Source: a virus. Taken from it: 56,325 nucleotides of DNA. The position numbers were made by a program, and so were the translations under genes. Below the pieces are notes generated by a model, which was given only the letters and a program-made list of their open reading frames with translations, had not been told where the DNA came from and searched no databases. Below, piece after piece: positions 7,527 to 14,531 of this stretch (positions are counted from its first letter, which is position 1; the number at the start of each line of letters is the position of its first letter). The stretch spans positions 1-56,325 of the IMG/VR virus record IMGVR_UViG_3300020187_000041; one strand, 5' to 3'.

Positions 7527-8159
7527 CTATAACGCGCCTCTTTTACTACTTGCTAGTTTTATTAAATCATCTAGTTCAGTGTATTCTATATAATTCATAT
7601 ACTTCTTATTCTTGTCCTGAACAAGTATTTTTTCTATTTCTGCTATATTAATATTCTTTGGTATGTGTAATTGTTGTTCAATACTATTTACATATTTTAT
7701 ACCATAAAGATATAATAATTCTTGACTTACAAATATATGTTTCTTATCCATGAAAAAATCTAATTGTTCTAAAAATCTAGGAGTAGTGTGGTGACCACGA
7801 ACTCTAGTTTGTTGATGTTCTAATATATTACGGTCTCTACCAATAATCATATAAGTTACAGTATCAAATTTCTGTGTCGCATAATGGTGAAAGTTTTTAA
7901 AATCTGGTATCTTTGTTTCGCCATCAAATATATATGGTGCGCCCATACTGGTGTAATAATAGTCGTGTGTTGTGGTATCAAAGTCTAGTAATAGTTCTGC
8001 ATTTTCCCAACAATCTGCAAAGGGTTCCATGTCATGACCTTCCCAATATTTATGTTGTAGTGTTTTCCAAGCAAAAACGTTTTTATTACTACCAAATATC
8101 TTTGCATACAAATGATTACCACTGCCTTGTGGTCCTACTGCTATGACTAGTTGCTTCAT
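7527..8159 (-). CDS. P-loop sulfotransferase-like protein
   Basis: The 210-residue protein opens with a strand and P-loop-like turn, VIAVGPQGSGNHLYAKIF (residues 5-22). GPQGSGNHL is the usual form of the PAPS-binding loop in the phage sulfotransferase-like family, with GSGN in place of GKS. YMIIGRDRNILEHQQTRVRG in the middle fits the 3'-phosphate-binding strand and loop with Arg. The C-terminal KYMNYIEYTELDDL is helical. Family members may sulfate glycans, but many phage versions are uncharacterised and the donor is not proven. Its ATG overlaps the stop of the 2-oxoglutarate oxygenase gene by four bases, so the two are coupled. Acceptor unknown. Confidence 0.6.
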   Translation of the reverse strand: MKQLVIAVGPQGSGNHLYAKIFGSNKNVFAWKTLQHKYWEGHDMEPFADCWENAELLLDFDTTTHDYYYTSMGAPYIFDGETKIPDFKNFHHYATQKFDTVTYMIIGRDRNILEHQQTRVRGHHTTPRFLEQLDFFMDKKHIFVSQELLYLYGIKYVNSIEQQLHIPKNINIAEIEKILVQDKNKKYMNYIEYTELDDLIKLASSKRGAL

Positions 8160-8827
8160 ACATCTATCTTTAAGTCGTATGTACTGAATAATCTATGCAT
8201 TTCTGGGGTTGCTACACCCGTGACTAATAATGTAGAACGTGGGGTGCGTCCTGCATTTGCAGTACAATGAGGAGAGTTAAACCAATCAAAACTGTAAATC
8301 TCCCCGGCACGATATCCTGTATGAACAACATTACCATATTGTAAAAAGTGTCCAGGTTCCCAATCACCTAACATAATCATAAAACGATAAACTGTTGTAG
8401 GCTCTTTTTTATTCCATTTTTCTAATTTGTCTACATGTAAGTTCCATACTTGACCCGGCATTTGTACATGGACTCGGCGTTGTACATCTCTATCATCACC
8501 TGGTAATAGATGTAATGCATCAGTCATTGATTGAAATATTGGTTCTATCTGATAATCTAACTTAGTTAGTACCAAATCGGCAGGAGCACCAGTCTGTATC
8601 AAGTCTAATTCTTCTGCTTCAATATCTTCGCTACCGTTCGGACTGTCAATTGGATTACGTGTTCTCCAAGTAATGTCATTACTTTTTGCAATAGTACGTT
8701 CTAATGCTTCTTGCCAATCACCTTCAAATTTGCCGATATATCGCATGCCATCGTATGCTGGATCATGCTTAAATGGATCATAATGATAATTGTTTCTTGG
8801 CGATGTTTTTTCCCAATTGCTTTGCAT
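8156..8827 (-). CDS. 2-oxoglutarate/Fe(II)-dependent oxygenase
   Basis: The 223-residue product has the full facial triad of the cupin-fold dioxygenases. VWNLHVDKLEKW gives His131 and Asp133, DWFNSPHCTAN gives His187, and the 2-oxoglutarate-binding Arg197 lies in RTPRSTLLVTG. The spacing (HxD, about 54 residues, H, ten residues, R) is right. The strand MLGDWEPGHFLQYGN between them resembles aspartyl/asparaginyl beta-hydroxylase-like phage enzymes. It would hydroxylate a protein or small molecule using 2-oxoglutarate and oxygen. An AAGGAG site precedes the ATG. A late promoter and hairpin lie in the 56-base gap upstream, so it can be transcribed separately from tctC. Its substrate is unknown. 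A functional link to tricarboxylate or 2-oxoacid uptake is speculation. Confidence 0.85.
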   Translation of the reverse strand: MQSNWEKTSPRNNYHYDPFKHDPAYDGMRYIGKFEGDWQEALERTIAKSNDITWRTRNPIDSPNGSEDIEAEELDLIQTGAPADLVLTKLDYQIEPIFQSMTDALHLLPGDDRDVQRRVHVQMPGQVWNLHVDKLEKWNKKEPTTVYRFMIMLGDWEPGHFLQYGNVVHTGYRAGEIYSFDWFNSPHCTANAGRTPRSTLLVTGVATPEMHRLFSTYDLKIDV

Positions 8828-8845
8828 TACTTTCTCCTTGTAAAT

Positions 8846-8870
8846 TAGTGGAGGGAATATCCCTCCACTA
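8846..8870 (-). other. Strong hairpin between tctC and the oxygenase gene
   Basis: An 11-base-pair stem (arm TAGTGGAGGGA and its exact complement) closes on a three-base loop. On the minus strand no run of T follows, so it is a poor intrinsic terminator for tctC. It begins four bases after the NATAAATA box at 8875-8882, so it would form the very 5' end of the oxygenase transcript. A 5'-stabilising or 3'-trimming role is inferred. Confidence 0.75.
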
Positions 8871-8874
8871 CGTT

Positions 8875-8882
8875 TATTTATT
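8875..8882 (-). promoter_or_regulatory. Probable late promoter for the oxygenase-sulfotransferase genes
   Basis: The minus strand reads AATAAATA, one of the forms of the late box NATAAATA. It lies just after the tctC stop codon (8884) and about 50 bases upstream of the oxygenase ATG. The sequence is AT-rich here, so chance is possible. The matching hairpin spacing at tctA supports it. Confidence 0.45.
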
Positions 8883-8883
8883 T

Positions 8884-9948
8884 TTATTCTGTAGGAAATA
8901 AGTTTTCTTTCAATACTGAATTCAGACCCAGTGCTTCTTTATTAAAACGAACTAGGGTACGTAATGCATCTTCTGTGATAAATGTCATCAACGTATCACG
9001 CATCTGATTGCCACGCTCACCGATGAACCATTCATACTTACCATTCTTTGCTTCAATCGCAGCCATTGATTCTGGATCATTAGTCATTTTATTCATAGCA
9101 ACAACTAAACGGTCACGCAACTCTGGATTACCTTTGTTTACCCAAATTGCTTTCTGTAGACCATCACGAAATGACTTAACTAATACGTATGCATTATAGA
9201 ACTCACCTGATGGTTCAACACCATAACGTTCTTTAAACTGAATTTCAAATTGTGCACCTGGAAAGTTCGGGTCGTCAATATGCTTGCCTGTTGTAGGATC
9301 TAATAAACCGTGGTGAAACCATAGTTCTGCATTTTCATCTGGTGCAATATGTTTTTGATAAGTTGCCGGATTTTCACGTGAACCTGTTAAGTCGCCACGC
9401 TTAAATGCTAAACGTCTTTCGCCACCTGACATACCTTGTACCCAAGTTACGTTTTCACCGAAACATTCAATATATTCATCAAGTGATTTATCTGGTCCAC
9501 AAATCATCATTGCGATTGCAAATGCTTCTGGAACAGCACCTGACGTACCAGCAAACACTGGTTTATCCATATCTGCGCCTTTAACTTTACCCATAATAAT
9601 GTTCAAGTTCATAAGACCGATTGAGTCATACTCTGCATAATCGTAGTCCACATTCTCTTGTAGAAATGATACACCATTGCCACCATGTGTCACAACAATT
9701 GTATTTTCATCAAATCTTAGTTCATTATGGAATTTATTGATACCTGGAATATCTCGGGCGCCTGGAATATTTCGAATTGTAATACGCTCACCCAAATGTT
9801 TCTCTAGTTCTTTCATAATGATCTCAGTCCATACAGTGGTACCACCGCCAGGTTTTTGAGGGTTAACGACTGTAATATCCGCCGATACAGTTGATGCTAA
9901 TAGCATTGTTCCTGCAATTGCACTAACAATAATATTTTTAATTTTCAT
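8884..9948 (-). CDS. tctC: TctC-type periplasmic solute-binding protein
   Basis: TctC proteins are the periplasmic receptors of tripartite tricarboxylate transporters; they bind citrate or other carboxylates and deliver them to the TctA-TctB membrane pair. Residues 1-23 form a classic signal peptide (basic MKIKN, hydrophobic core, cleavage after VSA). The mature protein starts DITVVNPQKPGGGTTVW, matching the P-GGG-(T/S)D ligand loop of the family. The lobe layout follows: GINKFHN, TIVVTHGGNGVSF, KPVFAGTSGAVPEA, LVKSFRDGLQKAIW. At 354 residues it is longer than the usual 320-330. AGGAG precedes the ATG. It lies 35 bases downstream of tctA, in one operon. The ligand cannot be predicted. It should need export by the host Sec system. 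Confidence 0.85.
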   Translation of the reverse strand: MKIKNIIVSAIAGTMLLASTVSADITVVNPQKPGGGTTVWTEIIMKELEKHLGERITIRNIPGARDIPGINKFHNELRFDENTIVVTHGGNGVSFLQENVDYDYAEYDSIGLMNLNIIMGKVKGADMDKPVFAGTSGAVPEAFAIAMMICGPDKSLDEYIECFGENVTWVQGMSGGERRLAFKRGDLTGSRENPATYQKHIAPDENAELWFHHGLLDPTTGKHIDDPNFPGAQFEIQFKERYGVEPSGEFYNAYVLVKSFRDGLQKAIWVNKGNPELRDRLVVAMNKMTNDPESMAAIEAKNGKYEWFIGERGNQMRDTLMTFITEDALRTLVRFNKEALGLNSVLKENLFPTE

Positions 9949-9983
9949 CTTTTTTTCTCCTATAATTTTTAGATGATCGTTTT

Positions 9984-11477
9984 TTATACAAAATCAATTT
10001 TTGCTTTGTTGAAAAATAAGCCCCAAATTGCTGCAACTACTGTCAATGAGATAAACACTGCAGGCATTGGTCTGAATAATAATTCTTCCCATCCATAGCC
10101 AAATGATGTAAACTGAACATAAGTTGTTTCTAATCTGTAACTTAAAATAAATCCAATCAAGAAACTCACCCGACTAAATTTAAAATACTTCATGCCTAAT
10201 CCTAACATCATACAAATTGCCAACATAATATAATCGTCGATATAACCTGTATATTGTGTGCTACTCCATATCAATGAAGCGAGAATAGGCCAAAAATAAT
10301 ATTTAAATGGAATACTTGTAATATAAACCGCATATTTGATAAATGCATATGAAATAGGTAATATAATCATAAGACTCCACAAGTAACTGCTTAATAAAAC
10401 ATCAAAGAAACGCTGGTCTTCTAGTACACTAGGTGTGCCTAATTCTAGTCCAACATACATTAATAGTCCCATTACGATAACTTCAAACGGTGCTCCTGGT
10501 ATTCCGAACAATACAGTTGGAACATACGATGTTGCTTTTTGTGCATTATTCGCACCTTCACAACCTATAACGCCTCTAACATGTCCTTTGCCAACTGGTA
10601 TTTCATCGTCTTCTGTGCCTTTTTTTGAAACTGCAACTGTTTGGCTGTAAGCAAACCAGTCTGCTATATTTCCACCTATACCTGGAACAAGTCCAACAAA
10701 TCCACCGATAAGACCGCCACGCAATCCATCCCATTTCCATTTCCAAGTATCTTTGATGCCTTCTATTAACTGACCTTTAATAACTTGATTAGTTAATGTA
10801 ATTTTTTGTGCTTTCATTCTGTATGCACTTAATAGTTCTGGGAACGCCAAAAGTCCAGCCATTACAGGAATAATTTGTACTCCTGCTCCTAGATACTCCC
10901 AATCAAATGTCCATCTGTCTGCGGCTGTTTGGGGATCCATACCAATACGTCCAACAAGAATGCCAAGTATAAGTGCAATCAAACCTCTGAACCAGTACTT
11001 ACTAGAAACAAAAATAACACATGTCATAGCAAATATCAAGAACGAAAACATTTCTGCGGTACCAAAATATAGTACAATTTTTGTATACCATGGCAAGAAT
11101 AAGAATACTGCAAGTCCCCATATAAGACCATTAAGCCATGATGTTGAAATTGCAGCACTCAATGCCCTTGCTGCTTCGCCCCTACGTGACATTGGAAATC
11201 CATCTACCATAGTTGCAGCGGCACCACCGGCACCTGGTATGTTCATTACGATTCCACAGAAACTATCACCTATACTACTCGTAACAACAACTGCTGTTGT
11301 GAATACAACTAGCATATATGGATCTTGAAAATATGTCACGAATGAGTAAATAGCAATTAGACCGGTTGTTGCTCCGGCAACAGGAATCAAGCCCACGAAA
11401 AATCCGTAAGCGACACCTGCCATTAGTATGAGAAAATATTGGGCGTGCTCCCCCAAGAACTGTAGGATTACATCCAT
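9984..11477 (-). CDS. tctA: TctA-type tricarboxylate transporter large membrane subunit
   Basis: The 497-residue protein is of full family length (about 500) with about 12 hydrophobic segments. Both inverted-repeat signature regions are present. The first has GLIPVAGATTG at 29-39, then MNIPGAGG at 78-85 and VDGFPMSRRGEAARAL at 91-106. The second has GGFVGLVPGIGGNIADWFAY, then GKGHVRGVIGCEGANNAQKA, then FGIPGAPFEVIVMG. TctA carries out sodium-coupled carboxylate uptake with TctB and TctC. No TctB gene (about 150 residues, four helices) is visible between or beside the two genes. AAAGGATAAG precedes the ATG. A late promoter lies about 90 bases upstream. An intact reading frame over 1.5 kb implies selection for function. 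Confidence 0.92.
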   Translation of the reverse strand: MDVILQFLGEHAQYFLILMAGVAYGFFVGLIPVAGATTGLIAIYSFVTYFQDPYMLVVFTTAVVVTSSIGDSFCGIVMNIPGAGGAAATMVDGFPMSRRGEAARALSAAISTSWLNGLIWGLAVFLFLPWYTKIVLYFGTAEMFSFLIFAMTCVIFVSSKYWFRGLIALILGILVGRIGMDPQTAADRWTFDWEYLGAGVQIIPVMAGLLAFPELLSAYRMKAQKITLTNQVIKGQLIEGIKDTWKWKWDGLRGGLIGGFVGLVPGIGGNIADWFAYSQTVAVSKKGTEDDEIPVGKGHVRGVIGCEGANNAQKATSYVPTVLFGIPGAPFEVIVMGLLMYVGLELGTPSVLEDQRFFDVLLSSYLWSLMIILPISYAFIKYAVYITSIPFKYYFWPILASLIWSSTQYTGYIDDYIMLAICMMLGLGMKYFKFSRVSFLIGFILSYRLETTYVQFTSFGYGWEELLFRPMPAVFISLTVVAAIWGLFFNKAKIDFV

Positions 11478-11546
11478 AGTCTTATCCTTTAAAATTGTTT
11501 TTATTAGATTTAAGACATGCTGTTGTAACTCTACAATACATGATAA

Positions 11547-11564
11547 TAATACGAATCCGTATTA
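11547..11564 (-). other. Hairpin at the expected 5' end of the tctA transcript
   Basis: A seven-base-pair stem, TAATACG with CGTATTA, closes on a four-base loop. It begins four bases after the late box at 11569-11576, the same spacing as the hairpin at 8846-8870. It would sit at or just after the transcription start in the 85-base leader of tctA. Confidence 0.55.
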
Positions 11565-11568
11565 CTTT

Positions 11569-11576
11569 TATTTATC
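11569..11576 (-). promoter_or_regulatory. T4-type late promoter for tctA-tctC
   Basis: GATAAATA on the minus strand matches the late box. It is the only promoter-like element in the 117-base gap between the methyltransferase gene stop (11595) and the tctA start (11477). It predicts late transcription of the transporter pair, apart from the upstream accessory operon. Confidence 0.6.
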
Positions 11577-11578
11577 TT

Positions 11579-11594
11579 TTATATACGTATATAA
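11579..11594. other. 16-base perfect palindrome at the end of the accessory operon
   Basis: TTATATACGTATATAA is self-complementary and begins one base after the stop codon of the 11595-12272 gene, just upstream of the tctA late box. It may be a weak transcript end or a protein-binding site. No T-run follows on the minus strand, so it is not a standard terminator. Confidence 0.5.
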
Positions 11595-12272
11595 TTATTT
11601 TTTACGTAATACGAAATAAAATCTATCGTTATCGTCTTGGCGCAATGTTAAGACATCACAGTTAAGATATTTTGCAGCATTAGATATAAAAATAGGATCC
11701 CAGTCATAAAAGTTAATCCATTTAGCCTCTGGTTTATCATGTTGTATGCCTGGATTAACTCTGAAATATAAGAAACCACCAGTTCTAACTATTTCTACTA
11801 CACTTTCAAGTTCTTTCAATATCTTATCACTACTACCGAAATTAATACTACCTAAACAAATAGCAACATCATATTTTTGATCTGTCTTGTAATCCAGTGT
11901 ATGAATATTAATATCCGCTCTATCATTATATGGATCAATACCAACTAAGTTTTTAATCTTTCCTTTAAACTCATTATATCCACATCCAATATCAATGACA
12001 TGTTCTGGACTCATACTATTGACTTCATCAATAATTGCAAGACCACTATACTTAAACTTCTTTGTTTCAGGTTGCCAAACTTTACTAAAATAATTACATA
12101 ATACTTCTCTGTCAATCTGTTCTGATAATGCATAAATTTCTGTATCTTCAATTTGCGACAGTTCTATGTTGAACACGCCATTAATTACCTGACAAAATGT
12201 ATGTGTATCTAGACGCAATCGAGGATTACTTTTTAAAATTCTATCTAATTCAGTTAATATTTTAAAGTTCAT
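11595..12272 (-). CDS. Class I SAM-dependent methyltransferase
   Basis: The 225-residue protein has a helical N-terminal region (residues 1-85) and a Rossmann methyltransferase core. Motif I is HVIDIGCGYNEFKG (91-104), with acidic motif II in LVGIDPYND. YDVAICLGSINFGS is the motif IV strand, and GGFLYFRVNP is the motif VI-like strand. The C-terminal strands LTLRQDD and RFYFVLRKK complete the sheet. Its ATG directly follows the stop of the P-loop protein gene (adjacent bases). It is the last gene of the large accessory operon. The second methyltransferase of the operon (12812-13423) has the same NSLHFGN/GSINFGS signature, so they are related. The substrate is unknown. Confidence 0.8.
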   Translation of the reverse strand: MNFKILTELDRILKSNPRLRLDTHTFCQVINGVFNIELSQIEDTEIYALSEQIDREVLCNYFSKVWQPETKKFKYSGLAIIDEVNSMSPEHVIDIGCGYNEFKGKIKNLVGIDPYNDRADINIHTLDYKTDQKYDVAICLGSINFGSSDKILKELESVVEIVRTGGFLYFRVNPGIQHDKPEAKWINFYDWDPIFISNAAKYLNCDVLTLRQDDNDRFYFVLRKK

Positions 12273-12815
12273 TTAATTGTTCAAACCATTTATATATGTT
12301 GTCACGAATATATCACTATGCTCTACGTGTTGATTCCATTGTAACATATGTTTCTGTGCAAAGTCAAGTATTAATTTATTCTGTTGTTTAATTTCTTTCT
12401 TCATGCCGTCAACATCAACATACCATTCATAGTTAGGATAAGTTATATTAAACCCACCTGCTTCTAGCCACCACTTTAAACTCGCATCATTTGGTCTGTA
12501 TACTAATTGTATATCAGCATGTGGATATTGTTCGATTATCTGATCAAAATAATAGGGCCATTCGTGACTCATTAATAACTTAATACCTGTACTATTAAAC
12601 GGTGCTAATAAGTTTTCTATACTAAGATCCACCGGAAACTCCATTCCTGTACCAAAGTAACTCTCACAGTGACCAGAAAAATCATTATGTTTATAAACTC
12701 TGTGAGGTGCTCTATCACTAGTGTCATATTTAGGATCTTGTTTTATCTCTCTGGCAATGCCACTCCACCGAGATCCAGGTACACCTGTAAAGAATATTAG
12801 TTTTGAATCATTCAT
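12273..12815 (-). CDS. P-loop (sulfotransferase/kinase-like) protein
   Basis: The 180-residue product starts LIFFTGVPGSRWSGIAREI. The strand and GVPGSRWSG loop have the shape of a P-loop, but the Walker lysine is replaced by Arg-Trp. This form is common in a phage protein family annotated as sulfotransferase-like. The middle strand DIQLVYRPNDASLKWWLEAGG has an Arg at the place of the 3'-phosphate-binding residue. Aromatic content is high (WYVDVDGM, HEWPYYFDQ). It overlaps the upstream methyltransferase stop by four bases and abuts the downstream methyltransferase. Flanking by two methyltransferases suggests a shared pathway. Group transfer or kinase activity is not proven. Confidence 0.5.
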   Translation of the reverse strand: MNDSKLIFFTGVPGSRWSGIAREIKQDPKYDTSDRAPHRVYKHNDFSGHCESYFGTGMEFPVDLSIENLLAPFNSTGIKLLMSHEWPYYFDQIIEQYPHADIQLVYRPNDASLKWWLEAGGFNITYPNYEWYVDVDGMKKEIKQQNKLILDFAQKHMLQWNQHVEHSDIFVTTYINGLNN

Positions 12816-13423
12816 TTAATTATCACTCTAACAACACCAAAAAACGGATCACGATGCACTGTATTATGATATACAATTTCTACATCTTGATCAATAGTTC
12901 TGTTATTTAGTTTAGCAAGATACCAGTATAATTGATCATTTGCTAGATGTGTGTATATTTCTTCTCGGGTGGTTTCTTTTTGTCCATGCCAAAAGTATTC
13001 TACATCACCATATTGTTTCCAGGTTTCAATTTTTTTCCATTCATCAATGGGCTGATTTTCATTGAAACTTATCCACATTTTATCACACTTGGATAGTGCA
13101 CGTTCTAGATTTTCATGTATGTTTCCAAAATGCAAACTGTTCACAGCGATTCCATAATTAAATTTTTGCAAGTCTTCAAATGCTTTATCATCTATATATG
13201 CAAATGTATCTGCTTCCAGTGTTCGATCTACACCATATATATTAGGATAAAATAATTTTAAATTATTTTCACCACATCCAATATCTAAGATATTATTATC
13301 GCAACTTTCAATGAAGTTATATAAACTTGTATTCATAAAGTATGGCATATAATCACCACGACGGCTAGTATATTGAAGTTGTCTTATATAAAACTGCCAA
13401 GTATCGTCATAATGCTTTATCAT
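12812..13423 (-). CDS. Class I SAM-dependent methyltransferase
   Basis: With the ATG at 13423 the product has 203 residues. Motif I is NNILDIGCGENNLKLF (about 43-58), motif II lies in IYGVDRTLEAD, the motif IV strand is YGIAVNSLHFGNIHENL, and a late strand is KMWISFNENQP. The C-terminal strands VEIVYHN and FFGVVRVIIK finish the fold. A longer frame from 13492 would start inside the upstream gene with no ribosome-binding site, and its first 23 residues do not look like methyltransferase sequence. The chosen start leaves a 16-base gap after the upstream stop and has AGAAAGAA before it. It overlaps the 180-residue P-loop gene by four bases. Substrate unknown. Confidence 0.8.
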   Translation of the reverse strand: MIKHYDDTWQFYIRQLQYTSRRGDYMPYFMNTSLYNFIESCDNNILDIGCGENNLKLFYPNIYGVDRTLEADTFAYIDDKAFEDLQKFNYGIAVNSLHFGNIHENLERALSKCDKMWISFNENQPIDEWKKIETWKQYGDVEYFWHGQKETTREEIYTHLANDQLYWYLAKLNNRTIDQDVEIVYHNTVHRDPFFGVVRVIIK

Positions 13424-13439
13424 TGTGTTCTTTCTTTTC

Positions 13440-14531
13440 TTAAAAAATAATACCATCTTCAGATTCAATTGATATAATATCCCAATTATCACCCAAATAA
13501 TGCGTTTCCGACATACGACTCACCGTTTCAATATTATTATTGACAATATTCGTTGGTTGCATACTTTTAATAGTAGTTAAAAATTCTTGATTTACGACTT
13601 TTCCTATCTGGTAGTTATTGAATATGTTTCTGTTTTGTAACTCAAAATGTTCAATCCAATGATTAAATCCAGTACTATTATAGAGATAATTATAATTATC
13701 ATTATAGTCTATTTCAAATGTTCCATCAATTATCATCATATTACTAATATCCCAAGCAGTAGGATCATCAAATTGAAAATATGCAGTTAGATAATCTTTT
13801 CCTAAAATCTTTTTAAGAGCATACACGTTATATTCAGAACCTTGAAATGCAAATTGTGAGAAGTCTGGTTGCACCATTTCTTCATAAAATTTCTCATGCC
13901 ATCCGCCATCTACCGTTTTGCCATCAATATCAAATACTAAACAACCATTGTTTCTATCAAGTTCATTTGCTCTGGAAGAACGTAGATATGCAGATTCGTA
14001 AAAATGTATATATGAATTTATTTTCTCTAACGCATTAAAAAATTCATCATTTTTATCATCCGATAATTGATAAAAATCTTCAAGTGTTGGATGATTTAGA
14101 ATAAAATCAGATATTTCATAATGTGTTACTCCATTTTTCTTCATATCGAAGATATCTTTTTGTAACTTTTTACTTAAATACGGAGTTTTATATTTCGTAA
14201 TCATGCTTGTTGTAAATCCACGATGTAAATAATTAGTCGTTTCCCATGACATACCAATGTAAGCATACCCTATCCATTTTCTGCCTGAAATTTTTTCTAT
14301 GGTACGTATTGCTGTATTGATTTGGTCAACGATCATCTTAGCATGTTCAGTATAATTGGGAGAATGGTCACCTTGCTGTAACAATATTGCATGGTCTCTT
14401 GTCCATCTGGCAATATGCCGATTATTAATAAAAGCACGATACCAAGAGTCCACAAATTCATTTTGTAGAAGTTCAATTTTAACAGACAAATGATTTTTAA
14501 ATTTTATGTTAATCCACTTTGGTGTTGTCAT
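13440..14531 (-). CDS. Accessory protein of unknown function (363 residues)
   Basis: No family is recognised. The sequence is well formed and aromatic, without signal peptide or membrane segments. An N-terminal IKFKNHLSVKIELLQNEFVDSW is followed by a helical stretch (HAKMIVDQINTAIRTIEKI). A central NGCLVFDIDGKTVDGGWHEKFYE may be a metal or ligand site. A C-terminal TAYFQFDDPTAWDISNMMII segment leads to acidic tyrosine-rich strands. It overlaps the stop of the large B12-type radical SAM gene by four bases (ATGA), so it is made together with that enzyme. A role as carrier, scaffold or substrate-handling partner of the radical SAM proteins is possible but unsupported by motif. Confidence 0.6.
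   Translation of the reverse strand: MTTPKWINIKFKNHLSVKIELLQNEFVDSWYRAFINNRHIARWTRDHAILLQQGDHSPNYTEHAKMIVDQINTAIRTIEKISGRKWIGYAYIGMSWETTNYLHRGFTTSMITKYKTPYLSKKLQKDIFDMKKNGVTHYEISDFILNHPTLEDFYQLSDDKNDEFFNALEKINSYIHFYESAYLRSSRANELDRNNGCLVFDIDGKTVDGGWHEKFYEEMVQPDFSQFAFQGSEYNVYALKKILGKDYLTAYFQFDDPTAWDISNMMIIDGTFEIDYNDNYNYLYNSTGFNHWIEHFELQNRNIFNNYQIGKVVNQEFLTTIKSMQPTNIVNNNIETVSRMSETHYLGDNWDIISIESEDGIIF

Noticed and set aside
8846-8870. The 11-base-pair hairpin as an intrinsic terminator
   Set aside because: No T-run follows on the minus strand, and the T-rich side belongs to the plus strand, where no gene ends.
13424-13492. Upstream extension of the 12812-13423 methyltransferase
   Set aside because: It lies inside the end of the preceding gene, has no ribosome-binding site and adds sequence unlike the family.
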